A DNA stretch of 64,000 nucleotides. Source: Enoplosus armatus (lineage: Eukaryota > Chordata > Actinopteri > Centrarchiformes > Enoplosidae). Under the pieces are notes generated by a model, which worked only from the letters and a program-made list of their open reading frames with translations, was not told the origin of the DNA and did not search any database. Where the stretch lies: positions 11,680,333-11,744,332 of the forward strand of contig NC_092189.1 in NCBI RefSeq assembly GCF_043641665.1, written 5' to 3'. The number at the start of each line of letters is the position of its first letter. Positions within the stretch are counted from its first letter, which is position 1. Shown here in pieces: positions 41,515 through 53,926 of this stretch. The position numbers were made by a program, and so were the translations under genes.

Positions 41515-41800
41515 CTCTCTCCTCCCACCGACTGGCTCTCCCTCTTCCCCTTCCTTTGTTCTCGTTATCACTACCCCACTTTTCCCGCCTCGTGTGCTTT
41601 CCTCCTCCTTCACCTTTCACTGGTTTCTTTTCCTCTGCTAGTTCATTTCTCTAGTCAATCTCTCTGTTTTAATATCTCTTCATTCTCATCCTTACACAAA
41701 GAATCTCTTTCTCTCATTTTCTTCACCCCTCTCCTCCTCCTCCTACGCATCCTGATTTCCTCTAGCTGGTACTCTCTCTTATGCCCCCTCCTGTCTCTCC
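41515..41800 (+). repeat. Pyrimidine-rich tract
   Basis: A second long CT-rich segment (TCTCTCCTCCCACC, CCTCTCCTCCTCCTCCTACG). It yields a 140-codon Ser/Leu/Pro-rich reading frame (41,470-41,892) of low complexity that is not supported as a gene. Confidence 0.7.
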
Positions 41801-44535
41801 ATGTTACTGCAAGCGGAGAGAAAATGGCTGACAGCTTTCGGAGGTTGGGTTACTCTCTCCCTCAGTCTCGCTCACCTATCTTTTTCATTTAAGTCTGTTC
41901 TTCTTTGTGGGTTGCTAATTGCTGTTGGAATGCATAGCTTTGTCCATTAGTCTGTATTTCAACACGCACCCTCCATTCTCCTCTCTCTCTTTCTGACCAC
42001 AGAGACAGCCTCTCCTCTTTCGAGTAGCTCCTTTCTCTGTAGAAACTGGAGCTGTGAGTAGAGCTGAATATGTCAGGGCACCTTTCTCTTTCTCTCATCC
42101 TTATGACTGCAGCAAAACTAGGGAGATGAGATGCACTACCAAACCTCTTCACGGCCTCAGGCCTGGAGCCAAAGTCAAAAGAATCTGAACCTATACTCTG
42201 TTACTGTGTGTTTGTGTATCTTGTATATGAACTCAGAGTGACTATTTCCTCTATTTGTTGTTGAACTGACTTGGCTTTGTAAATTGTAAATGGCTACTTT
42301 ATATGCAGCGTGAGAACTGTCAGACATACTGACAAGGCATGGTTTTATATTAAATAAATAAATTAAATAGGCTTTTCACCCCCCTATTTGTCTTACAAAT
42401 GTGATGGCAAGAATTTCACATTTAAATCTTCCATATATGTAACATATATAACTGAATATAAGACAAACAATGTGACTAAAGTTTGTTTGTCTGGGTGTGT
42501 GCGTCCATAAAATAAACACATAATGAAATGTGACCTACTTTCTGTAAAATGACAGCATATTTAAATTTTCTTCCAATAGTATTAAAATGATACTACAACT
42601 TTTTAGTTTAGTTGAGTTTAGTTTTACTGGGGTTAAGGTTAGGAAAATTGCTGTTTCAGATTAGGGTATGTTTTTTGCTTGATGTTAGGGTTTGTTGTGA
42701 TGTATACCCCCCACCCCACATGGTCCCCTCCTTTTCATATCAACCACTTATTTTAAAAAGGGATTTTTTTTTAGATAAGGCTGATTGTATTTCAGTACTA
42801 TGGGTTGCAATCTGGCCCCTAACCTTTGTTGGTTTGATGCCATGCTCTATGCACTCAGCAATTGGGATCAACTTAATTGATAGATAATTAGTGGTTTCTT
42901 ATTTTGGGGCTCAAGTACAATCCTATATCCATTTTCACAAAAAAGATTATTTCTAATCATCTGTTTTAAAGCGTGTCTCTGAAGGTCAGTGGATGATGCT
43001 TTTTGTGGAACTAAAAATAAAATAACACAAAGTTTCAGATGCAGGAGGACTATCTTTGTCTCGCTGATGTTTTCATTATTGGCCTGCTTTCTTGTTACAA
43101 TTTCTAAAGATGATTCATTTAAGGTTGCTTACTTTCAGACGTCGACTTTTCCAGCATTTTAACATTAGTTTTGGTCATATAAGTGCATGTGACACATTCA
43201 AAGACTGTGATTAGCCACAGTGTTTGATACCTTACACTGTCAGGGTGGTGGCAGATGTAACGAATCCTTAATCCAATGCTTAATATACACAGATTTGTAT
43301 GGATCTTAATTGCGGTAACATGACATTAATTGTGCTGTCCTTGTGCGTCTTTCTGAGTCTGTGGATCTCATCTCATGTGGCTCATGTAGCATCTGCAGGT
43401 CTCAGTGCATCGCTGTTAGTGTATCACACCATATGTTGCTGTGTTTATTCTGAAAGTTTAGATATCAGCAGGGTTTAATAGCAGATAAAATCCATAGAAT
43501 ACAAAATCAGGTATCACATGATACATGGAATAAACTAAATCTTTCATGCACACCAAAACTAGTAAACCGTCCACAACAGACACTGGGCTGGAAAATCTGT
43601 GCATCACATTACAGATAATGAAGTGAGAATCTGTTTAATGTGAGAAGAGGAGCAAAACAAAGCCAAGACAAGAAAGGCGTTAAAAAACATGATACCAAAA
43701 TAACAAGGAGTTTGGTCTGCTTGTTTACAGACTACTTTAAATGGGGTCTTTGCAATAAGACCGGAGTATAATTGTTCCCTAAGCCCTTGTTTACTCCCTA
43801 ATGTTCGTCTTAATCCTGATTCACTTTGCTTTGTCCTCTAACTCAGAACAGGAATAGTCAATTGTGCTGATGGTGCTTCTTATAACATATAATGTATTAA
43901 GTATATGAAAAAATACACTACACACCTGTACAATGCAATGTATCCCTGCAGTAAATATTACCTTTGTGAAACAATATATATGATCTCTATGAACTGTATG
44001 GAAAGTAATTATTTGTTATTACCAAATTATTTAAAATCACTGTTCCTTCAGGTGTTTTAAATAGGAAATTCCTGTCAAAGGCTCTTTTCCATTCTGCCAC
44101 TGCTGTCAGTATCCCCAGCTGTCCTGGATTAAGGCCTCTGTAAAGTGTGTAAAGTAATAATTCTACTATGTTGCTCTTCTAATGCGATTAGGTGGAATCA
44201 TCTTAATGATGAGATGAAGCGTAGCTTTGAAAAGGCAACAGCACAGAGAGTAAGCTAAGTTGCCACTCACCCTTAAACTCTAGGCTAATGTCCAGGCAAC
44301 TTTTTATTTTTTATTTTTTATGTCCTATTATTGTTGTTGTGTATTTGCTTTGGCGCTGTCTACCTTAATGTTGTTAAAGTCAAAGCTGATTATTAACCCT
44401 CATTTCTCATGTCTGTCATCTTTTTAAATTCTATCACCTCTTAGATGAATGTATTTTGTTTGTATTTATATTTGCTGTATGATTTATTGTCAGTGGCAAT
44501 TTATTCCAGTCAATGTATGCCCCAGTGAGAGGACT

Positions 44536-44703
44536 GTTGATTTTAACTTTATAGTCTTTTGGAGGCTGTAGTTTGAGGTGCTCTTGAATTGTATTGCACG
44601 TTTCTAATACTTACACTAACCACCAAATGGAGTGGTCAAATAACAATACAGTTCAACATCACCACAAACTACAGCCTCCACAAGACCATTAAGATAAAGC
44701 AAC
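44536..44703. repeat. Long imperfect inverted repeat (hairpin)
   Basis: Arms of about 60 bp at 44,536-44,595 and 44,643-44,703 are reverse complements with scattered mismatches. The core TGGAGGCTGTAGTTTG (44,560-44,575) pairs perfectly with CAAACTACAGCCTCCA (44,665-44,680). The loop is about 45 bp and contains a small ACCAC/GTGGT stem. It could be a MITE-like element, or a hairpin if transcribed. No target-site duplication was established. Confidence 0.7.
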
Positions 44704-45804
44704 ACCCCTGTAAAATAGTTTCAACAACAACTGAACATTATAACCATCATGAAGACAGGAATTATTGCAGGGCTGTAGTAAACTGGTAACTGAGTGTGTA
44801 CTCCCTCTACCTCACTCTAGTACACAGACACACACACTCAACCAACATACCACACACATGCAAGCTAAACTGCACACTCATGTTGCACTTATATCTGTAG
44901 CATCCTCACCACATTACAAGAAGCTTCTGTGGCCACACATGCTAGGGTGATGTCCATGTAGATGTTTAAGTTTTGATGCTGATGAGAGTGGAAGACGGTG
45001 TTTGCTATTCTCGGAGAGCGGCAGCAACAGAGCCCAGGCTTAAATGATTGGTAGGCAAGTCATTTTTATATAAATAGTTATCTTCATTTTCTGTGGAAAG
45101 TGGAGCAACCTCACAAAACCATTTCAACCGTTTCCACCATCAGATTCTCTGCAGGCCAGCACTCTCCTCTATTATTCAGACCTTTTTTTATATTTAAAGA
45201 AATGGGCCAAGCCCTTGCGCAGCAGGCCTGCACCTGCAATGCACTTTTCATGCAGCACTGCTGCTGCACATTCACTACTGCATGACTAATAAGAAAGTAA
45301 AAATAGACATTACACAATGCTACATTGATATCTGCAGGTATAATTTGCTGATTTATGAAAAATATACACCAAAGTGTGGATAAACTATGCTTTAAAGTTA
45401 TGCATGTGTCCTTAGTATGTGAATGATGTAAACTACAATATATGTAACTGCTCTATAAAAGGATGCTGTATATTATGCATAATCTTCAGTTGTGGTATTA
45501 TCTCTCTGTCTTTCCCTCTTTGTCTTGATATGTATCAGGCTGGGTGGGAATGTGCAGGTATTGTTAGATACATCCACATCTCCTTTCTCATCTGAGAGAG
45601 TTGACATTTTAATTTCCGCAGGCAGAGGAAATATGTGGCAGACACCAAGGCTGGTAGTGTATCTGTACCACTGATACAATGTTTGGAGTGTGTGAGGGTG
45701 CTAATCTAATATAAGGCTTTATAGCATTGCCTGCCACTGTCATCAGTGTGTGTCTGTCTGTGCATGTGGAAACTGCTTTCGAGAACAAAGAAAAGGGTGA
45801 AAAA

Positions 45805-45820
45805 GCTCCCCCTTGTGGCA
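45805..45820 (-). promoter_or_regulatory. CTCF-like site, minus strand
   Basis: GCTCCCCCTTGTGGCA on the + strand; on the minus strand TGCCACAAGGGGGAGC, a close match to the CTCF core CCACNAGGGGGC/A. Its orientation is opposite to the CCAC-TGG order of the promoter elements before array B. Binding is inferred. Confidence 0.5.
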
Positions 45821-46404
45821 AAAAGTGGGAATGATTTGCCACTTCTTTTGTGCTGTATGTGTGTCTGTGTGTCAATACATTCAATTATTTAGCATGTTGC
45901 CACTCTGTATGTGGTAGTGTATTGACTGGTATTGTTATTGAGCTTCTGTGTCAGTATTGATCCACGGATAGCGGGTCCTGTCCCATTTTACAATCTGATA
46001 AAACACAGCCCATGCCCTCTTCCCCAGTGAAGTGTTTGATTGACAAATCTAGGTTATCCATGCCTGACTATAAAGCTAGATTTATTCTTAATCCCACAAA
46101 AAAATTGTTTGGTTCAGACTGTTTCTGTGTGTGAGTGGGAGACAGAGAAAGATAATAAGAGATATAGGGTGTGTTCAGAGACTGTGTGTGTCCTCTGTTG
46201 TATTAAATGTTTGTATCAAATGGGTGAATGTGCACATGTGGAAATATATGGATTCCAGTCAAACATAACAATTTTTTTACAGTTTGTATGGTTGTGATTA
46301 TGGAAAAGCAAATGCCCTGTCCTTGGCATATGGACTGAGTGCTCACAAAGAGGGGTGCGGAGGAGGGGTGTGCAGGGAGGGGCACTGACGGGGGCTGCAT
46401 CTGC

Positions 46405-46418
46405 GTCACCATGGATAC
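46405..46418. promoter_or_regulatory. Weak RFX X-box-like motif
   Basis: GTCACCATGGATAC. The left half-site is good (GTNRCC) and the right half is imperfect. Reported for its company with the other two X-box-like sites. Confidence 0.25.
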
Positions 46419-48238
46419 AAGAGGGGAGATAGTGAATCAATTATGGGTGCTCCCTGTGAGAGCAGTGATCTATCGGACACTGCCTTTGTCTCTAGGCACA
46501 ATGCTCAGCCAATCAGAGTGTCCATAACAGTCACATTGATTCTAGCTAACCAATCAGGTACCTTTGCTGTTACCAACGCTTGTTGTACATCCTGTTTATT
46601 GACAGTTTTGATTAATGGTCTGTTGGTGCAAAGTAAACCATGACTGTGCCACTGTTATCACAACCTTTTGCTGAATTAGATGTTTTTAAAATATAGAATA
46701 AAGACACACCTGACGTTCTCACGGAGCTACACTAAACTATATGTGAATGAAATTCATACACAGACACACATCGTTTCACTTTGTTTGTTTCTCTCATCAT
46801 TTCTATTAGTCGCTCTCACACCTCTCTTACACACACCAACAAACCCTGATCATTCCTCCCTGCAGCTAAAGAGAGACACTGTGATTCATGTTGTACAATG
46901 CTTACTATGATTACTGTCAATTCACCGTTACAGCTTCAATAACACACCCCATCTCTGTTGACTTTGTCGTGACTGAAATTGTGATAGGATAGCTATATTA
47001 TGATCCATTACTAATCATCTGTACACTCACAATTGATGAATGTCCTTATATTTCATGGAAACAATAGCTAGTGTGGGTTCATTGATAGAGAGGCTAAAAT
47101 AACAAATAAAGTGTAACAGTGTTTCTTTACAATTTTACAAAGTACTGACTAGAAAGTGTATTGACAATACTGGTATGTAAAATGACTACTGAGTTAAAAT
47201 ATAAATTCTACTGTCCTATCTTTCCATTTGGGCAATGATAGCTCATGACAACATCATATAGAACAATCCCTTCGGGAACAATAGCATGCCGTTTGTCATG
47301 TCTGTTGTTTTACAGTAGAGTAACTAATTATGTGATTTTTGGGCATCTTTCCAAATGAGTGAACACTGTGTTGGTGCGCCTCTAGTTTTATCTCAAGGGT
47401 ATGTGCATGCGTGTGTTTGGGCATGCTCCATATTGCTGTGTCCTGGTTTTCATCTTGTTCCGGCTCATGTTTCCCTGGACCCGCCCCTGTCCTACTTACT
47501 CCAGAAACCAGTGGAGGCGAGCGCAGATTTGGAAATAAATGATTAAGTGGTAGTTGGATTAAATACTGGAAGTGATTCATCCCCCCACCCTTCTCTCTCT
47601 CTCTCTCTCCATCTATCTCTCTGTCTATCAATCACAGATGATGTTATGGAAAACGTCTTTGTGTAACTGTTCATGTGTACCTGTTCGTGTGCATACAAGT
47701 GTGAGTCTAGTCATCTAGTAAATGGATAGTATTCCATATTTATACTACTTATGTCTGGGCATGGCTGGAGATCCCGATTTCAGATACAAAACATTTTTAA
47801 AATCTCAGTGTCATATGGTAGCTAGGGAGGCATTTCTCACAAGTACATCCCCCTCTATTTTTAGACTTTATCTTCCTAGTGCCGTTCTCCTTCCTCCCTC
47901 ACTTTTTATTTAATCTGGGTTCCTGTTCTGCAATGTCCCTTCCCTATGTTCCATTTATATTACATTATACCAGTCTTGTTACCTCTTTATCTCCATTCAT
48001 CCCCTCTGCATTATCAGAGAATCTAAGTAATTAGTGTACTACTGCATTTGGGTGTGGCCACACGGTTTCTAAAATTAAATGCTCTATATCAGAGCTGTTT
48101 ATCAGAGACCTATGAAGTAGATTCAGCAGCTCAGCACACAAAGAAAAGGCAAAAAGGAACAGATCTGAACAATAAGCATGACATAGTGCTAGACGATAGG
48201 TACTGAGTGAAGAAGTAAACATGCACAAGGAGAAGGTT

Positions 48239-48253
48239 GCCCCCTTGTGCCAT
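48239..48253 (-). promoter_or_regulatory. CTCF-like site, minus strand
   Basis: GCCCCCTTGTGCCAT on the + strand; on the minus strand ATGGCACAAGGGGGC, resembling the CTCF core. Same orientation as the site 2.4 kb to the left. Binding is inferred. Confidence 0.45.
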
Positions 48254-48568
48254 GATGAGCTCTACTCCACACAAAAACAGCACAGTGACATCAGTATCTC
48301 GTCATATGAGGCAGGTTGTAGTGTGCGGACTGCAGGAGTGGGGGGTGGTCTCTAGGGCCCTGGCCCAGAGAGGCTGCAGTGGGTTGGGCATGGCTGAATG
48401 CAAAGGTCAGGCTCTCTGTGAGGTTGTGGGGGTGGAAAGAGAAGCAGGCGCTGCTGCTAAAGTGAATCTGTCATAGTGAATATGCTGCTGCAGTGCTACA
48501 TTACCAATGCATGAGCAGCCCAACTGCAACTGTGGACAGCTTGGTATGGTATGCATAGGAGTGTGGTT

Positions 48569-48611
48569 TGTGTGTGTGTGTGTATGTGTATGTGTGTGTG
48601 TGTGTGTGTGT
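48569..48611 (+). repeat. (TG)n microsatellite
   Basis: About 43 bp of TG units interrupted by TATGTGTA. Confidence 0.9.
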
Positions 48612-48811
48612 CACAATGATGTGATCTGATTCGGTGAAATGAAATGGCTACATGAAAGTGAACACCAGCAGATATAAATGTGAAAGCGGGTAGGAAATCC
48701 AGTGTATTACTTTTTATATTATCCCATGCCTTTTGAAAAATAAACCCATAGGCTCCTGCATTGTGTGTGTGTGTTTGTGCGCACATGCATCATGTCTGTG
48801 CCTGAGATGGC

Positions 48812-48825
48812 GTTGCTATGGAGAC
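48812..48825. promoter_or_regulatory. RFX X-box-like motif
   Basis: GTTGCTATGGAGAC, a common degenerate form of the RFX palindrome, just left of a G-rich tract (about 48,850-48,871). Confidence 0.35.
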
Positions 48826-48951
48826 AAGAGAGCTGTGCAGAAGGAGAGAGGAAAGGGGGGCGGGGGGGGGACTCGCCTTGGAGCACGTTCAGATAGCACC
48901 CTTCCCCCATCTACTCACACAGAGATGAACAGTATAGCACACACCCTTATA

Positions 48952-48971
48952 ACACACACACACACACACAC
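48952..48971 (+). repeat. (AC)n microsatellite
   Basis: About ten AC units. Confidence 0.9.
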
Positions 48972-50758
48972 TTATTCACAAGCACGCACATATACTTGTG
49001 GACTATAATGAAATCATTAGTATGAAGGAGATACAGAAGCTAATTTGGTGACTATGAATGGAGGTAGCCCTTTAATAATGCAGTGAACACGCCTAAAACA
49101 CTGCTGCTGACTGCTTCCGCCCATGCCGCCCCCCTCCCCTCACCTACCACTCCCTGCTCCCTCTGCCCCTTTGATCACACTGCTCTTGGATCTCCCTACG
49201 GTTTCTCCTTCAACTTTATCACGTCATAGGTAAACCACAGACAGAGAAACAGGTTAACAGGCACATGTGTGTTGAACCACTGGATTTATTATTCACAGCT
49301 CCCCGTGTTCAGGGAGCAAATGCTGTGTATTTTTCTTAACAACTGTTTATACACTATTAATAATTCAGCAAATTCAATTATCATATCCTCAGGAAATGTG
49401 ACTTTCATCAATGCACACAAGATTCATGAATAAAAACTGAAATACGGTCTTCATGAAGACTTTAATCAACTAAAACTTGTTTCTGCATTAGTGCATACAG
49501 AGCTATTAATGGATTAATTGATCCCGTTGCAGATGGTTCCCAAAGGTGCTGTATCTGGTCTTGGAAGAGGAGGTGATGTGTGTTCAGGATCTTTTATATC
49601 TCCATGGCACAATCAGTGTGTCCTCCACATGGCCTAGTGGGCATGCTCAGTAATATGTTCTGACTTTGCTCTCAGGTTAGATTCAGGACTACAGCGTTTG
49701 ATATCGTTCATATACTGTATGTCAGCTGTGCAGTACTACGTTTGGTAGCTTTGCTTATTATTTATTGGAAATTTGTGACTGGTGTTAATTACACATTTAA
49801 ATGGTTTGTTTATTTAAGTTACAAAATCAGGCCACAGTGTCAGCAGGTCACAAAGCAGAGTCCCTGGTAAGATTTATGCTTATTAAAAGATACAATCACT
49901 TCACAGTGCTGAGTAAGCCGTAGCATCATGTGTGTCATGTTGATTTTATTAGAAAGATAATCCAGACAGAAGGCCTGTAAGGTCGGTGCAGTATAGACAG
50001 TGACCTACTAATAAAGCATGAATCATTGAATTTCATCATGGGCTGTCTGGGTCTGACGGCCCAGGTGGTCTTGTGTGCTTGTATGTATGTAAATAACCTA
50101 CATGTGCATTCTACTCAGTGACCTTGTATACAGGACATGCTATTTTCTCTTGCCATACATTAGGGAAATTGAGCACACAGGTCATTCTTTGTGAGCTATT
50201 ATTATTATTGCATTTTGGGGTTAACAGATGACTGCGGCTCAGTGTGTGATGGTTATTAATATTTTCAAATCAAATCATGTATCCAACAGAATGGAAATAG
50301 GACAGGAGTTTCTGAATCCAGGGCTTAATCCCGGGATTACAAACGAGAGAATGTTCATAAGCTCATGGCTACTGTCTCTGTGGAAATGTGGAGAAACACT
50401 AAAATACACCACAGAACACAAACGCCCCTTCTGTGTTCATGCGTGCAGTGGAACAATAGGGTGCAATTAAATGTATTTATTGCCCTGAAGGCTGACAAAA
50501 CAAAACAAAGAAAAGGAGAAGGGAGTGATGTGGGAAGAAAATGTATGATTTATTTCTACAATTTTTGGCCAGTGTTCAGCCTTCAACTGCACTTAAGCAA
50601 ATATACAGTTTGTTGTGACTGAAATCATTATGTACACAAGTATGTGGTAATTTGATACCATAATAAAAAAAGACATGAATGGAAGATGAAGGTCTTAACT
50701 ATTGGGCAAAGATTGGCTGACAATTTATTATAGAGAACCATGGTGCAATTCAGAAATT

Positions 50759-50778
50759 GTGTGTGTGTGTGTGTGTGT
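50759..50778 (+). repeat. (GT)n microsatellite
   Basis: About ten GT units, 80 bp left of the RE1-like site of B1. Confidence 0.9.
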
Positions 50779-50858
50779 TTGTGGGGGAGCACCATGTTTA
50801 AATATGAAGGAAAGCTCTGACACAGTAACGACACATCAGAACAGGCTTTTCATTCAGG

Positions 50859-50879
50859 TGTGCTGTCCATGGTGCTGAA
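50859..50879 (-). promoter_or_regulatory. RE1/NRSE-like site upstream of B1
   Basis: TGTGCTGTCC then ATGGTGCTGAA on the + strand, 18 of 21 positions matching RE1 on the minus strand. 376 bp before the B1 ATG. Confidence 0.7.
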
Positions 50880-51017
50880 ATGTAATTTCCCGCTCTCTTA
50901 GTTGAGTTAGGCTTTTCAGCAGCATACACAATTATCAGTATTATTGGTGTGACCTAATGGCTGCTTAGGAGGAGGCAACATTACATTTTCACTGATGTCT
51001 GCATATTGCCTATTTTA

Positions 51018-51044
51018 CCACGTGGCGCCGCTGTTGATCCATCA
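51018..51044 (+). promoter_or_regulatory. CSE-like promoter element of B1
   Basis: CCACGTGGCGCCGCTG then TTGATCCATCA. It aligns with the element before B2-B4 (CCACATGGGGACATTG then TAGACCATCA) with one inserted base and has a CTCF-like core. 211 bp before the ATG. A C-rich box (GGCCCCTCCCG) follows at about 51,073. Confidence 0.65.
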
Positions 51045-51254
51045 GAGACAGCGCTACTCTTCGATAGAACTAGGCCCCTCCCGTTTTCAGACGACTGAGA
51101 CATTTCCTCAGTCTTTGTTTTAAAGAGAGGACGGTGGAACAAACACTACATTTTCCTATCATAAGCGCACTTCGGTTTATATCTTCCATACTACCTAAAA
51201 TATCAGACCGTGATTGGAAGTTATATTCATGCTTTGTCCATATTGGACAGAAAT

Positions 51255-53636
51255 ATGTCGTCGCCTTGTAGATGGAGCTATTTCTGGATATATCTAGGGT
51301 TTTTTCTACTGGATTTTTACTGGGAAACGGTGTCTGGGCAGCTCTCATATTCCGTCTCTGAGGAGGTAAACCCGGGGACTCATGTTGGAAATATCGCTAA
51401 GGACCTAAACCTTAATTCACAGGACTTGGAATTCCGTATGTTTCAGATTGTTACTGGATCAAAGAGAAAATTCTTCGAGGTAAATCTAAAAACGGGTGTT
51501 CTGTATGTCAGTGAGAGGATAGACAGAGAGGAGCTTTGCGCAGAGGAACTTAAATGCTCAGTAAGTGTAGAAGCCGTGATAAATAACCCTTTGAAGCTTT
51601 ATCGTATTGACGTAGACATTTTAGATGTAAATGACAATGCCCCATTGTTTACGACCAAATTGCAACATTTGTATATCGCAGAAAGTACCTTGCCAGGAGT
51701 GAAATTCGCATTATCTGAAGCAACTGATGCAGATGTGGGGAGAAACGGAGTCAGTACTTACAAATTAAGCCAAAATGGACATTTCTCTTTGGCAGTGCAC
51801 AAAGCAGGAGACAGTGTGTCTGCTGAGTTAGTGTTGCAGAGGGCTTTGGACCGAGAGAAGCAGCCTGTGATCACTATGACACTGACCGCTGTGGATGGAG
51901 GGAGTCCTCCGAAATCAGGCACCTCGCAGCTCGTTGTTAATGTTTTAGACAATAATGATAACATTCCCATATTCAGCGAAACGTTATATAAGACAAAAAT
52001 TCCCGAAAACACGCCACTGGGCAGAATAGTCATGGCTGTGAATGCCACCGACGCAGATGAGGGCCTGAACGGCGAGATTGTGTATTCACTGAGAAGCAAA
52101 GATCAAGATCACGTACTCGATATCTTTGAAATTGAAAGTCAGACGGGTGTCATTAAGGTAAAAGGCAATATAGACTTTGAAGAAAAAAAGGCTTTTGAAA
52201 TACGTGTAGAGGCCAGTGATAAAGGGCAGCCGCCCATGTCTGCTCATAGTAAAGTGCTGGTAGAAGTGGTGGACGAAAATGATAATGCTCCCGAGATCAC
52301 TGTGACGTCACTACACACCACAGTGAAAGAGGACGCCAGTGTAGGGACCGTAGTGGCCCTGGTGTCAGTCCTCGATAAGGATGGTGGGAAAAACGGTGAT
52401 GTGAAAATTCAAATAAAAAATAAGGTTCCACTCAAACTCGAAACAAACTACAAAAATTATTATTCTTTGTTAGTTGACGGACCCCTGGACAGAGAGCGTA
52501 TCTCTAACTACAACGTCACAATGGTCGCCACTGACAAAGGAACCCCGTCACTCTCAAGCACGAGTGTACTTTCTATCCACGTTTCTGATGTCAATGATAA
52601 CGCACCTCTGTTCCCAGAGCCCATAATTAATGTATACGTAAATGAGAACAGTCCAGTGGGAGCAGTTATTAAAACAGTGACTGCAACTGATGCTGACGTT
52701 GACCAGAACAGCAAGGTGAGCTACTCATTTTTAAAAAGTAACAGTAACCCATTACCGGTCTCGACAATGGTGAACATCAACTCAGAGACTGGAGATATAG
52801 TCAGCCTGCAGTCTTTTAACTACGAAGAGTTAAAAACGTTCCAGTTTAAAGTTCAGGCCACAGACTCTGGTGTTCCTCCGCTCAGCAGCAACGTGACTGT
52901 CAACGTTTGTATCCTGGATGAAAACGACAATAATCCAACTATTCTCGCGCCCTATTCTGAGCACGGCTCCGTGAACAGTGAGAGCATCCCCTATTCTGCT
53001 GAAGCGGGATACTTTGTGGCAAAGATCAGGGCTGTAGACGCAGACTCTGGATACAACGCGCTGCTTTCTTATCACCTGTCTGAGCCCAAAGGAAACAACC
53101 TCTTCCGGATCGGAACCAGCACCGGAGAAATCAGGACTAAGAGGAGAATGAGTGACAATGACCTGAAAACTCACCCCTTGGTGGTGCTGGTCTCTGATAA
53201 CGGAGAACCCTCCCTGTCAGCTACTGTGTCTATTGATGTGGTGGTGGTTGAAAGCGCAGCTGACATCCAGACTCAGTTCAGACACGTGCCCATAAAGGAG
53301 GAGAGCTTCTCTGATTTAAACCTGTATCTGCTGATCGCCATTGTGTCGGTGTCAGTGATCTTCCTGCTGAGCCTCATCAGTTTAATAGCTGTCAAATGCC
53401 ACAGGACAGACGGCAGTTTCAGCAGGTACAGCGCCCCGATGATCACCACCCACCCTGACGGGAGCTGGTCTTACTCTAAGTCTACTCAGCAGTATGACGT
53501 GTGTTTCAGCTCAGACACGCTGAAGAGTGACGTAGTGGTTTTCCCCGCACCGTTTCCGCCTGTAGATGCGGAGCTGATCAGTATTAATGGAGGAGACACT
53601 TTTTCGCGAACTCAGACTTTACCTAATAAAGACAAG
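51255..53636 (+). CDS. Clustered protocadherin variable exon B1
   Basis: A 794-codon variable exon, reference for array B: signal peptide 1-28 (MSSPCRW to ETVSG), EC1 29-132 (CAEELKC), EC2 133-240, EC3 241-348 (NATDADEG sequon), EC4 349-453, EC5 454-563, EC6 564-687 with linker, transmembrane 688-715, cytoplasmic 716-794 containing [22 protein letters not shown] and [12 protein letters not shown]. The ATG at 51,255 matches the start of B2; the frame is open a little further up without a better ATG. Array B proteins differ from array A throughout, for example [11 protein letters not shown] in EC1 and LDENDNNP at the end of EC5. EC3 ends DENDNAP, whereas B2 and B3 have DLNDNAP. The tail reads TFSRTQTLP where B2-B4 have TFTRTQTLP. 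Donor is AAG|GTAAGT, phase 0. Confidence 0.95.
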
Positions 53637-53926
53637 GTAAGTAATGCCTGATGTTATTAATCTAAGTAAGAAAACATTGAAAAAGCTCAAATGTTTCATT
53701 TTATGTTATTTTATTCTTGAGGACTGCGGCTGAGATCATGTCCCCTCTTGTTACCTTTCTTCTTATAAATAAAGTGAAACTACGTTATAACTTTTCACAG
53801 TGTATTTGTATATACGTTTTAAACGTCTATCGGGACACTGGTCAAAGTCACGACAACACTGGATTTAACATAGTAGTAAGTGCAAGCCTCTCAATCACTC
53901 ATCAGAGAGCACTGCAGTATGTGTAT

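Larger units (their letters stand above)
32981..51254 (+). other. 18-kb non-coding interval between arrays A and B
   Basis: No variable exon, constant exon or other convincing gene was found. I searched the + strand for the DWRY/DWRF signature that opens the first constant exon of both alpha and gamma Pcdh clusters, and for lysine-rich constant C-termini. The only GACTGGAGA (about 38,069) is followed by VIFN and a stop. Reading frames here are short, unrelated to cadherins and often follow microsatellites or pyrimidine tracts. The interval does hold GT/CA microsatellites, CT-rich and G-rich tracts, a long hairpin, an RFX X-box and two CTCF-like sites, and it ends in the B1 promoter. It may therefore be an enhancer-bearing inter-array region. 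A non-coding RNA cannot be excluded from sequence alone. Confidence 0.6.

Noticed and set aside
41470..41892. 140-codon Ser/Leu/Pro-rich reading frame
   Set aside because: Arises from a pyrimidine tract; low complexity and no domain.
47505..47525. CCAGTGGAGGCGAGCGC as a forward CTCF site
   Set aside because: Spacing inside the core does not fit; weaker than the two sites reported.
47755..47810. GDPDFRYKTFLK resembling the NPDWRYSASLR start of Pcdh constant exons
   Set aside because: No acceptor at a compatible phase, tryptophan missing, and the match stops after a few residues. Probably chance.
50485..50550. Lysine-rich LKADKTKQRKGEG as a possible constant-region C-terminus
   Set aside because: No upstream constant-exon sequence, a different composition from Pcdh constant tails, and the frame continues through unrelated sequence.
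52830..53174. 114-codon minus-strand reading frame repeated in all array B exons (also 56,137, 59,534 and 63,030)
   Set aside because: It is antisense to EC5-EC6, and its repetition follows from the homogenised coding strand. No independent signal supports it.
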